Shown here one piece after another: positions 1 through 7,847 of a stretch of 41,276 bases of DNA. Source of the DNA: Candidatus Bathyarchaeota archaeon (lineage in GTDB: Archaea; Thermoproteota; Bathyarchaeia; 40CM-2-53-6); NCBI GenBank assembly GCA_005882895.1, contig VBBD01000027.1:1-41276 (forward strand), written 5' to 3'. A model generated the notes under the pieces. It saw only the letters and a list, made by a program, of their open reading frames with translations. It was not told the DNA's origin and did not search any database. Each line of letters starts with the position of its first letter. Position 1 is the first letter of the stretch. A program made the position numbers and the translations under genes.

Positions 1-1125
1 ACCATCACCCTAAGCTTCGTCATAATGCTGGGCGGAATCCAAGGAGGGATCCAGACCGCCCTCGACCAGGGAATCCAAGAAGCCCTCGGAGCAGACATAA
101 TCCTCGTCGCGAACCAATCTCTGCCAATCAGCTTCACCAACAATCTCACCAGCTTTTCACAAGTCTCTCTTGCGACTCCCCTCGGACCCAGCCTCCTTCC
201 ATTCAACCCAAAAGCGCTCGGACCTAAGGGTAACAGCACATCGGTAGGAGTCCTAGCCGTCGACCCTACAACATTCCCCCAGATCATAAACTACCAGTTC
301 GTAAATTCTCCCCCCCAACAACAAGTCTACGCCGAGCTAGCGAATAATTCCCGAACGGTCCTGCTTCCCGATTCTCTAGCGTCGAGACTCGATGTCTCAG
401 TAGGTGAAAGCATAGACATTACGACGTTCAATGGAACCTTGCCATTTCATGTGGCGGGAACATTCACCGGCCCAGTCCTACAGTACATCCAGTTTGGAAA
501 CAGCTTTGCCAGCGACTCGATAGTTGTGTCCTTCAATTCACAAAAAGAATTCTTCGGAGGCAGCAACAGTGCTCCTCTCTTCCTCATCAACCTCAAGCCC
601 CAGTTCAAACAAGCAGCATCTACTATCGCTCGCGACATTGCAGCCTCATATCCGAAGTATGATTTTGCCGAAAACTCGCTGACCCTTGGACAACTTCTCT
701 CTCTCGTTCGAGATACCATAAACCGGATATTCACGATAATCTTGTTGGTTCTCTACTTCGCCCTCCTCATCGCCACCCTTGGAATAACCGCCACAATGAT
801 CATGAACGTGACCGATAGGAAGCGAGAGATCGGGCTCTTGCGATCACAGGGAATGAGCAGGAGACAGATAGCAGGGCTCTTTCTCAGCGAAGGAATTCTC
901 CTGGGACTTTTTGGCTTCCTGCTTGCGGTTCCCGCAGGTCTACTGCTATTGGAGGGGGCGACTAACAGCACAACTCTAGCAGGCTTCTACCTCCCATTCG
1001 TCGTCCCCATCGGTGCGATGGTTCAAGCATTTGGATTGTCGATTCTGGCCGTAGTCGCTGGGTCATTGTATCCTGCTCTTCGTGCTTCGAGAATGGAAAT
1101 CACGAAGGCTCTCGAACAAGCATAA
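1..1125 (+). CDS. FtsX/MacB-type ABC transporter permease (5' end cut by window)
   Basis: The reading frame is open from the first base, so the real start lies outside the window; the first ATG at 25 is probably internal. The residues at the left edge are hydrophobic, as in the first membrane helix of this family. A long polar extracytoplasmic region (about residues 20-225) follows, then three C-terminal membrane segments. The loop after the first of these contains DRKREIGLLRSQGMSRRQI, the typical FtsX-domain cytoplasmic loop. Such permeases pair with an ABC ATPase to move lipoproteins, peptides or drugs, or act as mechanotransmitters; the ATPase is not in view and may lie upstream. Family confidence is high; substrate unknown. 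Confidence 0.85.
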   Translation, partial: TITLSFVIMLGGIQGGIQTALDQGIQEALGADIILVANQSLPISFTNNLTSFSQVSLATPLGPSLLPFNPKALGPKGNSTSVGVLAVDPTTFPQIINYQFVNSPPQQQVYAELANNSRTVLLPDSLASRLDVSVGESIDITTFNGTLPFHVAGTFTGPVLQYIQFGNSFASDSIVVSFNSQKEFFGGSNSAPLFLINLKPQFKQAASTIARDIAASYPKYDFAENSLTLGQLLSLVRDTINRIFTIILLVLYFALLIATLGITATMIMNVTDRKREIGLLRSQGMSRRQIAGLFLSEGILLGLFGFLLAVPAGLLLLEGATNSTTLAGFYLPFVVPIGAMVQAFGLSILAVVAGSLYPALRASRMEITKALEQA

Positions 1126-1212
1126 CGAGCGGGTAACCGTTACTAGTGGGAAATGGAGTAGGGTACGGCGGGCTTAGTTCTGGCTTAGATCGAATGATCA
1201 TCTTGAGCCGGC

Positions 1213-1764
1213 ATGCCCAAGTTCAGCCAGCGTCAACGGTACACTCTCGCCATTCTTTGCAGCTTGCTAATTGCTGGCCTAGTACTGTTATCCTTCCCTG
1301 CACCTGCCGAACAGGATACCGCGACCTATTCGACACCAACCGGCTATTCTGCTAGTGCACTACAAACGGTGATCGGATATGCGCTTTCGGGCTATTACGC
1401 GTCAGCACACATAACGACCGGAAACACGGCTACTGTAACACTGACGCTCGTTGAGAGGGACCTGGTAATCTTCACAAGCACTTTTCCCGCGGGAACATTC
1501 GACATTCCAAGCACTCCTATCACCGCCGCCAACGGAGGAACCGTATTCTTGACAATAACGTCCCACAACCAGGTCTTCACCCAGATGAACGTAGCGGCGA
1601 AAATATTCCACATAGTCACAGCGCTTCCATTCTTCTGGGCAGGAGCAGGGATCTTGGGCTTGACCGGCCTCCTAACCCTCGCGATTTTCTACCAGCATAC
1701 AGCAGCTGGAAAACTCGCGAGAAGAATCCTGCCCGTGGAAAAAGCAGGCCTCGGCTGGCCCTAG
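1213..1764 (+). CDS. membrane-anchored hypothetical protein
   Basis: A 183-residue protein not recognised as a known family. It has an N-terminal hydrophobic segment (about residues 11-27, signal anchor or signal peptide), a Thr/Ser-rich beta-type middle likely outside the membrane, and a second hydrophobic helix (about 135-160) followed by a short basic tail. It starts at ATG 87 nt after the FtsX permease on the same strand, so it may be an accessory extracytoplasmic component of that transporter. That link rests on neighbourhood only. No enzymatic motif is visible. Confidence 0.6.
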   Translation: MPKFSQRQRYTLAILCSLLIAGLVLLSFPAPAEQDTATYSTPTGYSASALQTVIGYALSGYYASAHITTGNTATVTLTLVERDLVIFTSTFPAGTFDIPSTPITAANGGTVFLTITSHNQVFTQMNVAAKIFHIVTALPFFWAGAGILGLTGLLTLAIFYQHTAAGKLARRILPVEKAGLGWP

Positions 1765-1792
1765 AGGCGCCGCGGGATCATCTGCGAAACCA

Positions 1793-1805
1793 GATTAAAT
1801 AATAC
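1793..1805 (+). promoter_or_regulatory. TATA-box promoter of the split purH genes
   Basis: The AT-rich box GATTAAATAATAC stands out in GC-rich surroundings and ends about 31 nt before the TTG start at 1837. This spacing suits an archaeal TATA box driving a leaderless or near-leaderless transcript. Confidence 0.55.
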
Positions 1806-1836
1806 GCCAGACTCGGGAAGGTTCTGCGCGAAATCC

Positions 1837-2433
1837 TTGACTGGCAACGCTCTGATCTCGGTATATGACAAGTCCAGGCTGGAACACATAGTCGGAGCGT
1901 TTGCAAGACACAAGATCAAAGTGATCAGCTCAGGTGGCACAGCCCAAGCGATCCGAAAACTCAGACACGAGGTCGTAGAGGTCTCAACTTACACCGGGTT
2001 TCCCGAGATGCCTGGTGGATTGGTGAAAACTCTACATCCCAAGATTCACGCGGGGATTCTAGGTGATTGGAAAGACCCAGTACAAGAAAAATATCTTCGC
2101 GAGAACGGGATTGAACCGATGGATTTTGTCGTGGTGAGCTTGTACCCGTTTCGCGAGGTTGTGAAGAGCTACCCTGTGAACTTGCGAAGGGCGATCGATA
2201 ATATCGATATTGGAGGTGTCACGTTGATCCGTGCTGCCGCGAAGGGAGCGTTTCTAAACAATAGAGTCGTGCCGTTGACCAGACCTGCCCAGTATGATGT
2301 CTTGATACGGGAGCTGGACAAACATGAATCGATCAAAGATGAGTTGAGGCGCAAGCTTGCTCGTGAGGCCTTCGCGGTGACAGCAGAGTACGATGCTGCG
2401 ATAGAGAGTTATTTGGGCAAGGTGAAGGGATGA
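1837..2433 (+). CDS. purH: IMP cyclohydrolase (N-terminal half of PurH as a separate protein)
   Basis: This 198-residue protein is the MGS-like IMP cyclohydrolase domain, which closes FAICAR to IMP in the last step of purine synthesis. Family motifs visible are ALISVYDK near the N-terminus, the SSGGTA loop, TGFPEMPGG and VKTLHPKIHAGIL. Its length matches the first domain of bacterial PurH, which is normally fused to AICAR formyltransferase. Translation starts at TTG, supported by a TATA box about 32 nt upstream. Its stop overlaps the ATG of the formyltransferase gene by 4 nt (ATGA), so the two are probably coupled in translation and may form one complex. Confidence 0.93.
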   Translation: MTGNALISVYDKSRLEHIVGAFARHKIKVISSGGTAQAIRKLRHEVVEVSTYTGFPEMPGGLVKTLHPKIHAGILGDWKDPVQEKYLRENGIEPMDFVVVSLYPFREVVKSYPVNLRRAIDNIDIGGVTLIRAAAKGAFLNNRVVPLTRPAQYDVLIRELDKHESIKDELRRKLAREAFAVTAEYDAAIESYLGKVKG

Positions 2434-3515
2434 GCGGGCAAGAGATCCGTCGGATCTACCGTACTGCTCGAGATGAGAATCTACCATTATCGCTGAAGTT
2501 AACGATCGGGGAGAAGGTGTTCGAGTACTCAAAGGTTCAGTGGAGGGTGGAAGGCCGGATGCGGGGGCTGCGGTATGGGACCAACCCGCATCAGAAAGCC
2601 GCTTTGTACAAACCGAAATCATCGAACAGCGGGATGGGAAATGTCAACTGGGTAAAGTGGGGAAAAGATGGTCCTTCAGCAACGAACATCGAAGATGGTA
2701 GTCATGGGCTACGGATCACGAGCTACTTCAAAGAGCCCGCCGTGGCAGTGATGAAACATCTCAACCCATCAGGCGTGGCCGTTTCAATAGGAGAGGAAAG
2801 TCTTGCTCAGGTGTACGCGCATGCTAGGGACTCTGACAGCCGGGCCGCCTTTGGAAGCGTCGTAGTATTCAATAGTCCTGTTGACCGAAAGACTGCGGAG
2901 GAGATCATGAAGACGTTTGTCGAAGTTGTCTATGCGCCGGGATATGGTTCTGATGCTCTTAGGGTTTTCGAATCCAAGAGGGACATACGAGTTGGAGAAG
3001 TCCCAGTTCAACAAGCGAGAGATGGGGCCATGCCCCCAGATGTGGTAGTGCTGGAAGACGGGTCACTGATCATCGAGGACCCGTACCGAACTAGTATATT
3101 GTCCCTAGAGGAGATGAAAAACCTCGAGGTGCCTACTGAGAAGAAGCCGTCGGATCAGGAGTATTTGGATCTGTTGCATGCATGGTGGGTGGCATGCGAA
3201 GTTCGGTCAAACGCAGTGGTCTTCTGGAAAAATGGAACTTCACTGGCGATCGGGACCGGCCAGCAAGACAGGATTGGGGCCATCGAGAATTCCATCGACA
3301 AGGCGCACAAGCTCGGCCACAGGTTCCAAGGAAGCGTGCTGGCTTCCGACGGGTTCCTTCCAAAGCTGGATAATGTAGAAGCGCTGGCGAAGGAGCGCGT
3401 CTCGGCCATTGTCCAACCAGGCGGGTCAGTGGAGGACCCAGGGATCGTCAAGGCGTGCAACGGGCACGGGATGAAGATGGTATTTACTGGTGAACGGTCC
3501 TTCAGGCATTTCTAA
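2430..3515 (+). CDS. purH: AICAR formyltransferase (C-terminal half of PurH as a separate protein)
   Basis: A 361-residue AICAR transformylase that moves a formyl group from 10-formyl-THF to AICAR to give FAICAR. The start region matches the opening of the AICARFT domain (RYGTNPHQKAALY). The catalytic Lys-His pair is present in VAVMKHLNPSGVAV, and the C-terminus has GGSVEDPGIVKACNGHGM as in the family. It overlaps the cyclohydrolase gene by ATGA. The split falls at the natural domain boundary and both halves look intact, so it is not a frameshift artefact. Many archaea use PurP/PurO instead, so this lineage uses the folate-dependent bacterial-type route. Confidence 0.93.
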   Translation: MSGQEIRRIYRTARDENLPLSLKLTIGEKVFEYSKVQWRVEGRMRGLRYGTNPHQKAALYKPKSSNSGMGNVNWVKWGKDGPSATNIEDGSHGLRITSYFKEPAVAVMKHLNPSGVAVSIGEESLAQVYAHARDSDSRAAFGSVVVFNSPVDRKTAEEIMKTFVEVVYAPGYGSDALRVFESKRDIRVGEVPVQQARDGAMPPDVVVLEDGSLIIEDPYRTSILSLEEMKNLEVPTEKKPSDQEYLDLLHAWWVACEVRSNAVVFWKNGTSLAIGTGQQDRIGAIENSIDKAHKLGHRFQGSVLASDGFLPKLDNVEALAKERVSAIVQPGGSVEDPGIVKACNGHGMKMVFTGERSFRHF

Positions 3516-3561
3516 AAAGAACTGAACCCCGTTTCCAAACCTGTTTCGTTCGTATTGATTG

Positions 3562-3569
3562 TTTATATC
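3562..3569 (+). promoter_or_regulatory. TATA box for the small membrane protein
   Basis: TTTATATC lies about 31 nt ahead of a TTG codon at 3600. A longer reading starting at TTG 3555 would include the box itself, which argues for the start at 3600. Confidence 0.5.
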
Positions 3570-3599
3570 TCACTTCCGACTTTAAGGGGTGGTTTCTTC

Positions 3600-3785
3600 T
3601 TGGAATCCGATGACATTGATTCTGCGTCGGCAATCGAGAGGAGCTACGAATCTTTCCAAGTGAAATCCTTCGGTGAAAACTTGGCTGTTAACTTTGGAAT
3701 GATATTTGTGACCATCACGGCTTTGATTCTCAGTATGTTACTCCTACCGCATCTGCTGGTCGGGGTGACGTGGAACGGAGGATAA
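3600..3785 (+). CDS. small single-pass membrane protein
   Basis: A predicted protein of about 61 residues with an acidic N-terminus (MESDDIDS) and one strongly hydrophobic segment at about residues 33-54, ending close to the stop. It is not recognised. The start at TTG 3600 was chosen because a TATA box sits at 3562-3569; an in-frame TTG at 3555 lies upstream of that box. It is followed by the SHOCT-domain gene, which has its own promoter, so the two need not be co-transcribed. Confidence 0.45.
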   Translation: MESDDIDSASAIERSYESFQVKSFGENLAVNFGMIFVTITALILSMLLLPHLLVGVTWNGG

Positions 3786-3810
3786 ATCCTGCCAGATTAG
3801 GAAAATCCTT

Positions 3811-3844
3811 ATATCGGATATCCGATATCGTTATACCGATATCG
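3811..3844. promoter_or_regulatory. palindromic operator overlapping the SHOCT gene promoter
   Basis: Bases 3811-3828 form a perfect 18-bp palindrome (ATATCGGATATCCGATAT). Its right half-site, CCGATATCG (3822-3830), recurs exactly at 3836-3844. The palindrome overlaps a TATA-like CTTATAT at about 3808-3815, some 60 nt before the ATG at 3871, so a bound dimer would block TBP or the transcription start. The layout fits a winged-helix repressor such as PadR or ArsR type; the protein is not identified. Confidence 0.6.
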
Positions 3845-3870
3845 AAGCATTAGAAAAGGAGGCGAAACGT

Positions 3871-4257
3871 ATGAGCGAACATGAATGGAATCGTCCCAAA
3901 CACTTCTTCGCCTGGGGCATATTCGCGCTAGTCGCCGTTGTCGTGGCATCAATCGCAGTCTCAGCATTGCTATTCGCAACACGCCCTGCACCTGTCGCAG
4001 GCATGTACTATCCGTACTTCTTCTTCCCATTCCCGCTATTCTTCATCTTCGGAATATTCGCATTCTTCTGGCTAGCCAGATGGCTAATCTTCCCATGGAG
4101 AGGAGGATGGGGCTACCGAGGAAGATACTGGCGCTACCAAGACGAATCCTACTACATCATCCGCGCACGATACGCAAAGGGAGAGATCACCAAAGAACAA
4201 TTCGAACAAATGATGCGCGACCTACAACAACATGCCACTAACCAACCACAGTCCTAG
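3871..4257 (+). CDS. two-helix membrane protein with C-terminal SHOCT domain
   Basis: A 128-residue protein with two membrane helices (about residues 12-36 and 48-74), an aromatic and Arg-rich stretch, and a C-terminal SHOCT-like domain with RARYAKGEITKEQFEQMMRDL-type sequence at about 97-118. SHOCT domains are short oligomerisation modules at the ends of many membrane and secreted proteins. Unusually for this window, the ATG has a strong Shine-Dalgarno, AAAGGAGG, about 9 nt upstream, so the transcript carries a leader. The upstream palindrome suggests tight repression and induction. Function unknown. Confidence 0.75.
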   Translation: MSEHEWNRPKHFFAWGIFALVAVVVASIAVSALLFATRPAPVAGMYYPYFFFPFPLFFIFGIFAFFWLARWLIFPWRGGWGYRGRYWRYQDESYYIIRARYAKGEITKEQFEQMMRDLQQHATNQPQS

Positions 4258-4283
4258 ACTGACAACAAGCCAAACCTCACCCA

Positions 4284-4302
4284 TTTTTCAAGTCTTTTTT
4301 TT
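4284..4302 (+). terminator. poly-T terminator after the SHOCT gene
   Basis: Two T-runs, T5 at 4284-4288 and T8 at 4295-4302, lie 27-45 nt after the stop codon on the coding strand. This is typical of archaeal U-rich intrinsic termination. No strong hairpin precedes them, as is usual in archaea. Confidence 0.5.
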
Positions 4303-4400
4303 CTGCATTACGACACGACTGGACAGCCGAAGAAGCCCAATTCCATGAATCCTCGGGAGCACGAGCAATCTAGATTCCTTGCACATCATTCGCTGTCTGT

Positions 4401-5126
4401 CTAACTCAGCAAGTCGAAGCGAACGAGAGACTCTTTCTGATGCTGCGTGACATCGTCTGTGAGCTCCGCCCCGACGCGGTAGTAGTCTTCCACATCAACG
4501 TCTTTCAGCTCGAAAAAACCCGCAACATTTCTAAAGTCAGCTTCCAAAAGGCCCGCGGCTTCTGGGTGACTGACTAAGACGGCTTGCGAGACATCGATGA
4601 TGTAGGGCTTCTTGTCCCAGACAACGATATTGTAGGGGCTAAGGTCTCCGTGTACCAGATGAGCCCGAGAGACAAGCGTCTCCATTGCCGCAAGAACCAT
4701 CCTCGAAAGAGCCGCATAATCCCCGCCTTCTAACTCATTGAGTTGTGGGGCAGCTATCCCATTGCAGCCGAGTAGGGTCATCACGACAATATTTTCCTCA
4801 AACCCGACCGGACGAGGCGCTGGGATCCGTATCTTTTCCAACCTTGCCAGATTACGGTATTCCTTCTCAGTCCACATTGCCTCAGTCCGCAATGTAACAT
4901 GGCGTTTGGCGTGACGATAGCGCCAGTCGCCGAAGAGATACTGCTTTCTCTCTCTTTTTCCAAAAACCTTAGAGGTGTGGATCTTGACTGCTAGTTCCCG
5001 GCCGTCGGGGGCGACCCCGTGGACAACGAGACTTTCCTTACCTTGCCTGATCGGCCGCCCAAGCCGAGCTATCACACCGTGATTCATAAGCCGGTACAGG
5101 GCCATCTGTGAACACTCGTCGAACAA
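4401..5126 (-). CDS. rio1: RIO1-type serine/threonine protein kinase
   Basis: A 241-residue atypical kinase of the RIO1 family, which acts in late maturation of the small ribosomal subunit. Visible features are a glycine-poor nucleotide loop RQGKES (about 27-32), the ATP-binding Lys in AVKIH (48), the catalytic loop HGDLSPYN (159-166, Asp161, Asn166) and the metal-binding Asp178 in IIDVSQ, the RIO1 equivalent of DFG. The chosen start is TTG at 5126, since MFDE matches the family N-terminus; an in-frame ATG at 5105 is the alternative. It is divergent from the CDGSH gene. Confidence 0.92.
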   Translation of the reverse strand: MFDECSQMALYRLMNHGVIARLGRPIRQGKESLVVHGVAPDGRELAVKIHTSKVFGKRERKQYLFGDWRYRHAKRHVTLRTEAMWTEKEYRNLARLEKIRIPAPRPVGFEENIVVMTLLGCNGIAAPQLNELEGGDYAALSRMVLAAMETLVSRAHLVHGDLSPYNIVVWDKKPYIIDVSQAVLVSHPEAAGLLEADFRNVAGFFELKDVDVEDYYRVGAELTDDVTQHQKESLVRFDLLS

Positions 5127-5263
5127 TCCCTGCCAAATACCTCCACTCCAAACTCGGCAAGATTGAGATTGAGATTCAAACGAATCTAAGGATTGCGGTT
5201 ACTCGCTCGAAGTCAAGCATACCTTGCCCTGTTCAAATAGAATCCATTGAATCATCCTTAACC

Positions 5264-5461
5264 ATGCACACAGTAGAAATCAAGTCTACTGAAAACGGTC
5301 CAAACCTCGTCTACCTTGATGGGAAGGTGTTCACTGCCTTGTGCAGATGCGGCGGCTCCAGCAACAAACCCTTCTGCGATGGGACCCACGCAAAGATCGC
5401 GTTCCACGCCAAACCTGCAGACCTCAAAGTCCTCACCGAACATTCCAAGGTAGAAGCGTAG
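5264..5461 (+). CDS. CDGSH iron-sulfur protein
   Basis: A small protein of 65 residues with the full CDGSH signature, CRCGGSSNKPFCDGTH, whose three Cys and one His ligate a redox-active [2Fe-2S] cluster. There is one CDGSH motif and no membrane anchor, unlike mitoNEET. The ATG at 5264 is preferred over an in-frame start at 5108: homology begins near here, the upstream part is low-quality sequence, and an AT-rich TATA-like CAAATAGA lies about 24-30 nt upstream. An inverted repeat (AGATTC-AAAC-GAATCT, 5172-5187) lies between this gene and divergent rio1. Confidence 0.88.
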   Translation: MHTVEIKSTENGPNLVYLDGKVFTALCRCGGSSNKPFCDGTHAKIAFHAKPADLKVLTEHSKVEA

Positions 5462-5493
5462 CTTAGAGAACTGAAACTCATCATAGTAATCCT

Positions 5494-6528
5494 TCAGCTG
5501 ATGAATTTGTCTTTAACTCGAATTCCTCTCTTTTTCTGCACTCGTCCGAGACCGAATGCGTTGTGTCCGTGTCTCAAGAAGAGTCGGATTACAGCGTCCT
5601 CTGCTCTCTGAGGACAGATTACGACGAAGCCTACTCCCATGTTGAAAGTCCGGTACATTTCCCTGTCTGAGACTCTTCCACGCTTCTGAATAATCCGGAA
5701 TATTCCAGGTGTAGGAGGCGGTTGTTCGATGTCTGCTCCGAGTCTTGCCTGTCCGACAATCCTATCGAGTTTTGCAAATGCTCCCCCCGTTATGTGAGCG
5801 AGCCCGTGAACCTCCAGTCTTCTTGTCACCTCTAGAACCGGCTTGACATAGATTTGAGTAGGTTCCAGCAGTTCCTCACCGAAGCTTCGGCCAAGTTCCG
5901 GAACATTCTCCTTCAGCTTGTACTCTCTTAGGAGAATTTTCCTGGCGAGCGTTAGACCGTTCGAGTGTATTCCCGAACTGGCAACTCCGACCAGCGCGTC
6001 GCCATTTCGAATCTCATCTCCGAGGACGAGATCTTTCCTCTTGCATATCCCTGCAGCCATCCCCACGAGGTCTAGCCCAGGGTCTCTAGAGAGAAGGTCT
6101 GGGACGATAGCTGTCTCACCGCCAACTATAGCCATTCCGGCCTGTTTTGCTCCTTCTACCAGCCCGACGGCGATTTGGTCGACAATACGGCGATCGTGTT
6201 TGGCCATGGCGAGGTAGTCGAGGAAACTGATGGGTTCGGCGCCTGTGCAGATCAGATCATTCGCGCACATCGCGACACAATCTATCCCGACGGTGTCGTA
6301 CTTGCGCATCATCTGAGCAATGATGACCTTGGTCCCGACGTTATCGGTATGAAGGCTCAGGACCCGGCCATCGTTGAGATCAACGAGACCTGCATAATGG
6401 CCGATCGGGAAAACAGGATGCCCTAACTTCCCCTTACGGGTCTTGAATGTAGATTCCAGCAGTCGTGCAAGAGCCTCGTGGGATTTTCTGACTTGAGAAA
6501 CGTCGACACCCGCTCTGGCGTAGGTCAT
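5494..6528 (-). CDS. purM: phosphoribosylformylglycinamidine cyclo-ligase (AIR synthetase)
   Basis: PurM converts FGAM to AIR with ATP. The sequence begins with the family pattern MTYARAGVDV and contains DNVGTKV, GIDCVAMCANDLICTGAEPI and ASSGIHSNG, all typical of PurM. Length (about 344 residues) is normal. The ATG at 6528 is chosen for its match to the family start; an in-frame TTG at 6543 lies only 2 nt after the purC stop and is possible, adding five residues. It is the last gene of the large minus-strand purine operon. Confidence 0.95.
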   Translation of the reverse strand: MTYARAGVDVSQVRKSHEALARLLESTFKTRKGKLGHPVFPIGHYAGLVDLNDGRVLSLHTDNVGTKVIIAQMMRKYDTVGIDCVAMCANDLICTGAEPISFLDYLAMAKHDRRIVDQIAVGLVEGAKQAGMAIVGGETAIVPDLLSRDPGLDLVGMAAGICKRKDLVLGDEIRNGDALVGVASSGIHSNGLTLARKILLREYKLKENVPELGRSFGEELLEPTQIYVKPVLEVTRRLEVHGLAHITGGAFAKLDRIVGQARLGADIEQPPPTPGIFRIIQKRGRVSDREMYRTFNMGVGFVVICPQRAEDAVIRLFLRHGHNAFGLGRVQKKRGIRVKDKFIS

Positions 6529-6545
6529 GCGGGGCCGAGGCAAGC

Positions 6546-7412
6546 CTAGAGCTTCAGTCCCGTCAAGCGCTCGTAAGCGATAACATACCGCTTGCTCGTC
6601 TCGTCGATCAGATCCTTGGGAAGTCCAGGAGGTCTCGGGGTTGGCTGTCCAGCTTTTCGCGCGTCATCGAGCGTCTTCTTGTAACCAACCTTGGAAAGCC
6701 AGTCTCGAATTAACTGCTTATCATAACTCTCCTGGTTCTTGCCTGGAGAATAGTTCTCTTTCGGCCAGAGACGAAACTCGTCGGGCCCAATCGAGTCCGC
6801 TAGAACAATATTGCTTTCATCATCTAAACCAAACTCTAGTTTGAGATCTGCGAGGATGAAGCCGGCCTTGTCCGCGCGCTCGGACATTTTCTTGTAGGTA
6901 CTGACACTATTATCTTTGAGCGCGGTGATCTCTTCCGCGTCCAACCAGCCCTCATCGACAATCTGATCAACCGTGACAGGCTCATCTTTCACGTCAGACT
7001 TGGTAGTCGGATCGAAGTAGGGTTCAGGAAGCTTGGCAGCATTGATCGGCTTCACGGGAAGATTCACCTCTCCCTTGACAAGTCTCTCGTAGAGGCTGCC
7101 ATAGAGGTAACCACGGACAACACACTCTACCGGAATCATCTTCAGCTTCCGGACAATCATCCGGTTCGCGTTCTCCACCCGGACCATATGATGAGGAACT
7201 TTCAGGTAGTTGAACCAGTAAGCAGCAAGCTTGCAGAGCACTTCTCCCTTTCGAGGAATAGTGGAGGGAAGGACAACATCGTAGGCAGAGACTCTATCGG
7301 TGAAAATGAACAAGAGTTCCTCGTTGGTAAGCTCGTAGATGTCCTTTACCTTCCCACGTTTGAACGGCACAGACGACAATTCGTTCTCGGGCTTGAGAAC
7401 GTGTTCTTGCAT
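6546..7412 (-). CDS. purC: SAICAR synthase
   Basis: PurC (288 residues) joins aspartate to CAIR using ATP to give SAICAR. Recognisable parts are GKVKDIYEL near the N-terminus (nucleotide loop), FTDRVSAYDVVLPSTIPRKG, and the VECVVRGYLYGS motif. Its ATG directly abuts the TAG of purE (no spacer), consistent with one operon and translational coupling. The length fits the longer PurC variant also seen in many archaea and fungi. Confidence 0.95.
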   Translation of the reverse strand: MQEHVLKPENELSSVPFKRGKVKDIYELTNEELLFIFTDRVSAYDVVLPSTIPRKGEVLCKLAAYWFNYLKVPHHMVRVENANRMIVRKLKMIPVECVVRGYLYGSLYERLVKGEVNLPVKPINAAKLPEPYFDPTTKSDVKDEPVTVDQIVDEGWLDAEEITALKDNSVSTYKKMSERADKAGFILADLKLEFGLDDESNIVLADSIGPDEFRLWPKENYSPGKNQESYDKQLIRDWLSKVGYKKTLDDARKAGQPTPRPPGLPKDLIDETSKRYVIAYERLTGLKL

Positions 7413-7847
7413 CTAGACACGTCCCCCTCGGTACTGTTGGACATTCCTTGCGAGTTCTGAGTCGGAGAGCGCCAGAATCTCAGCGGCGAGGAGTGCCGCA
7501 TTCGTTCCATTGTCCAGGCCGACAGTTCCAACGGGGACACCTGATGGAAGCTGAACTATCGATAGGATGGAGTCGAGGTTGAGCTTGCCTGAGACCGGGA
7601 CTCCAATTACCGGCTTGTTTGTCAGAGACGCTACGAAGCCAGGTAGGGCGGCGCTGAGACCAGCGATGGCAATGAAAACATCAGACTTCGAGTTCTCGAC
7701 GTACTTGTCAAGCTCTTTGTGGTTGCGGTGACTCGAGAGAACCTTCGTCTCGAAGGAAATGCCAAGCTTCTCAAGAATGGTTTCCGCTTTCTTAGCGATC
7801 TCCCGATCGCTCTCCGAACCCATGACGATGCTAACGCTTCTGGTCAA
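7413..7847 (-). CDS. purE: N5-CAIR mutase / AIR carboxylase catalytic subunit
   Basis: A 144-residue PurE with the family motifs VMGSESD, LSSHRNH and AGLSAALPGFVAS. No purK is present in the window, so either purK lies elsewhere or this PurE carboxylates AIR directly with CO2 (class II behaviour); sequence inspection alone does not decide. The start is TTG, overlapping the upstream TGA of the cyclo-ligase gene as TTGA. It is followed without gap by purC, giving consecutive pathway steps. Confidence 0.93.
   Translation of the reverse strand: MTRSVSIVMGSESDREIAKKAETILEKLGISFETKVLSSHRNHKELDKYVENSKSDVFIAIAGLSAALPGFVASLTNKPVIGVPVSGKLNLDSILSIVQLPSGVPVGTVGLDNGTNAALLAAEILALSDSELARNVQQYRGGRV

Noticed and set aside
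3555-3599. Longer N-terminus for the small membrane protein starting at TTG 3555
   Set aside because: The TATA box lies inside this extension, so the transcript would start after it.
5161-5187. GATTGA short tandem repeat next to rio1
   Set aside because: Only two and a half units of six bases; trivial, although the adjacent 6-bp inverted repeat was noted with the CDGSH gene.
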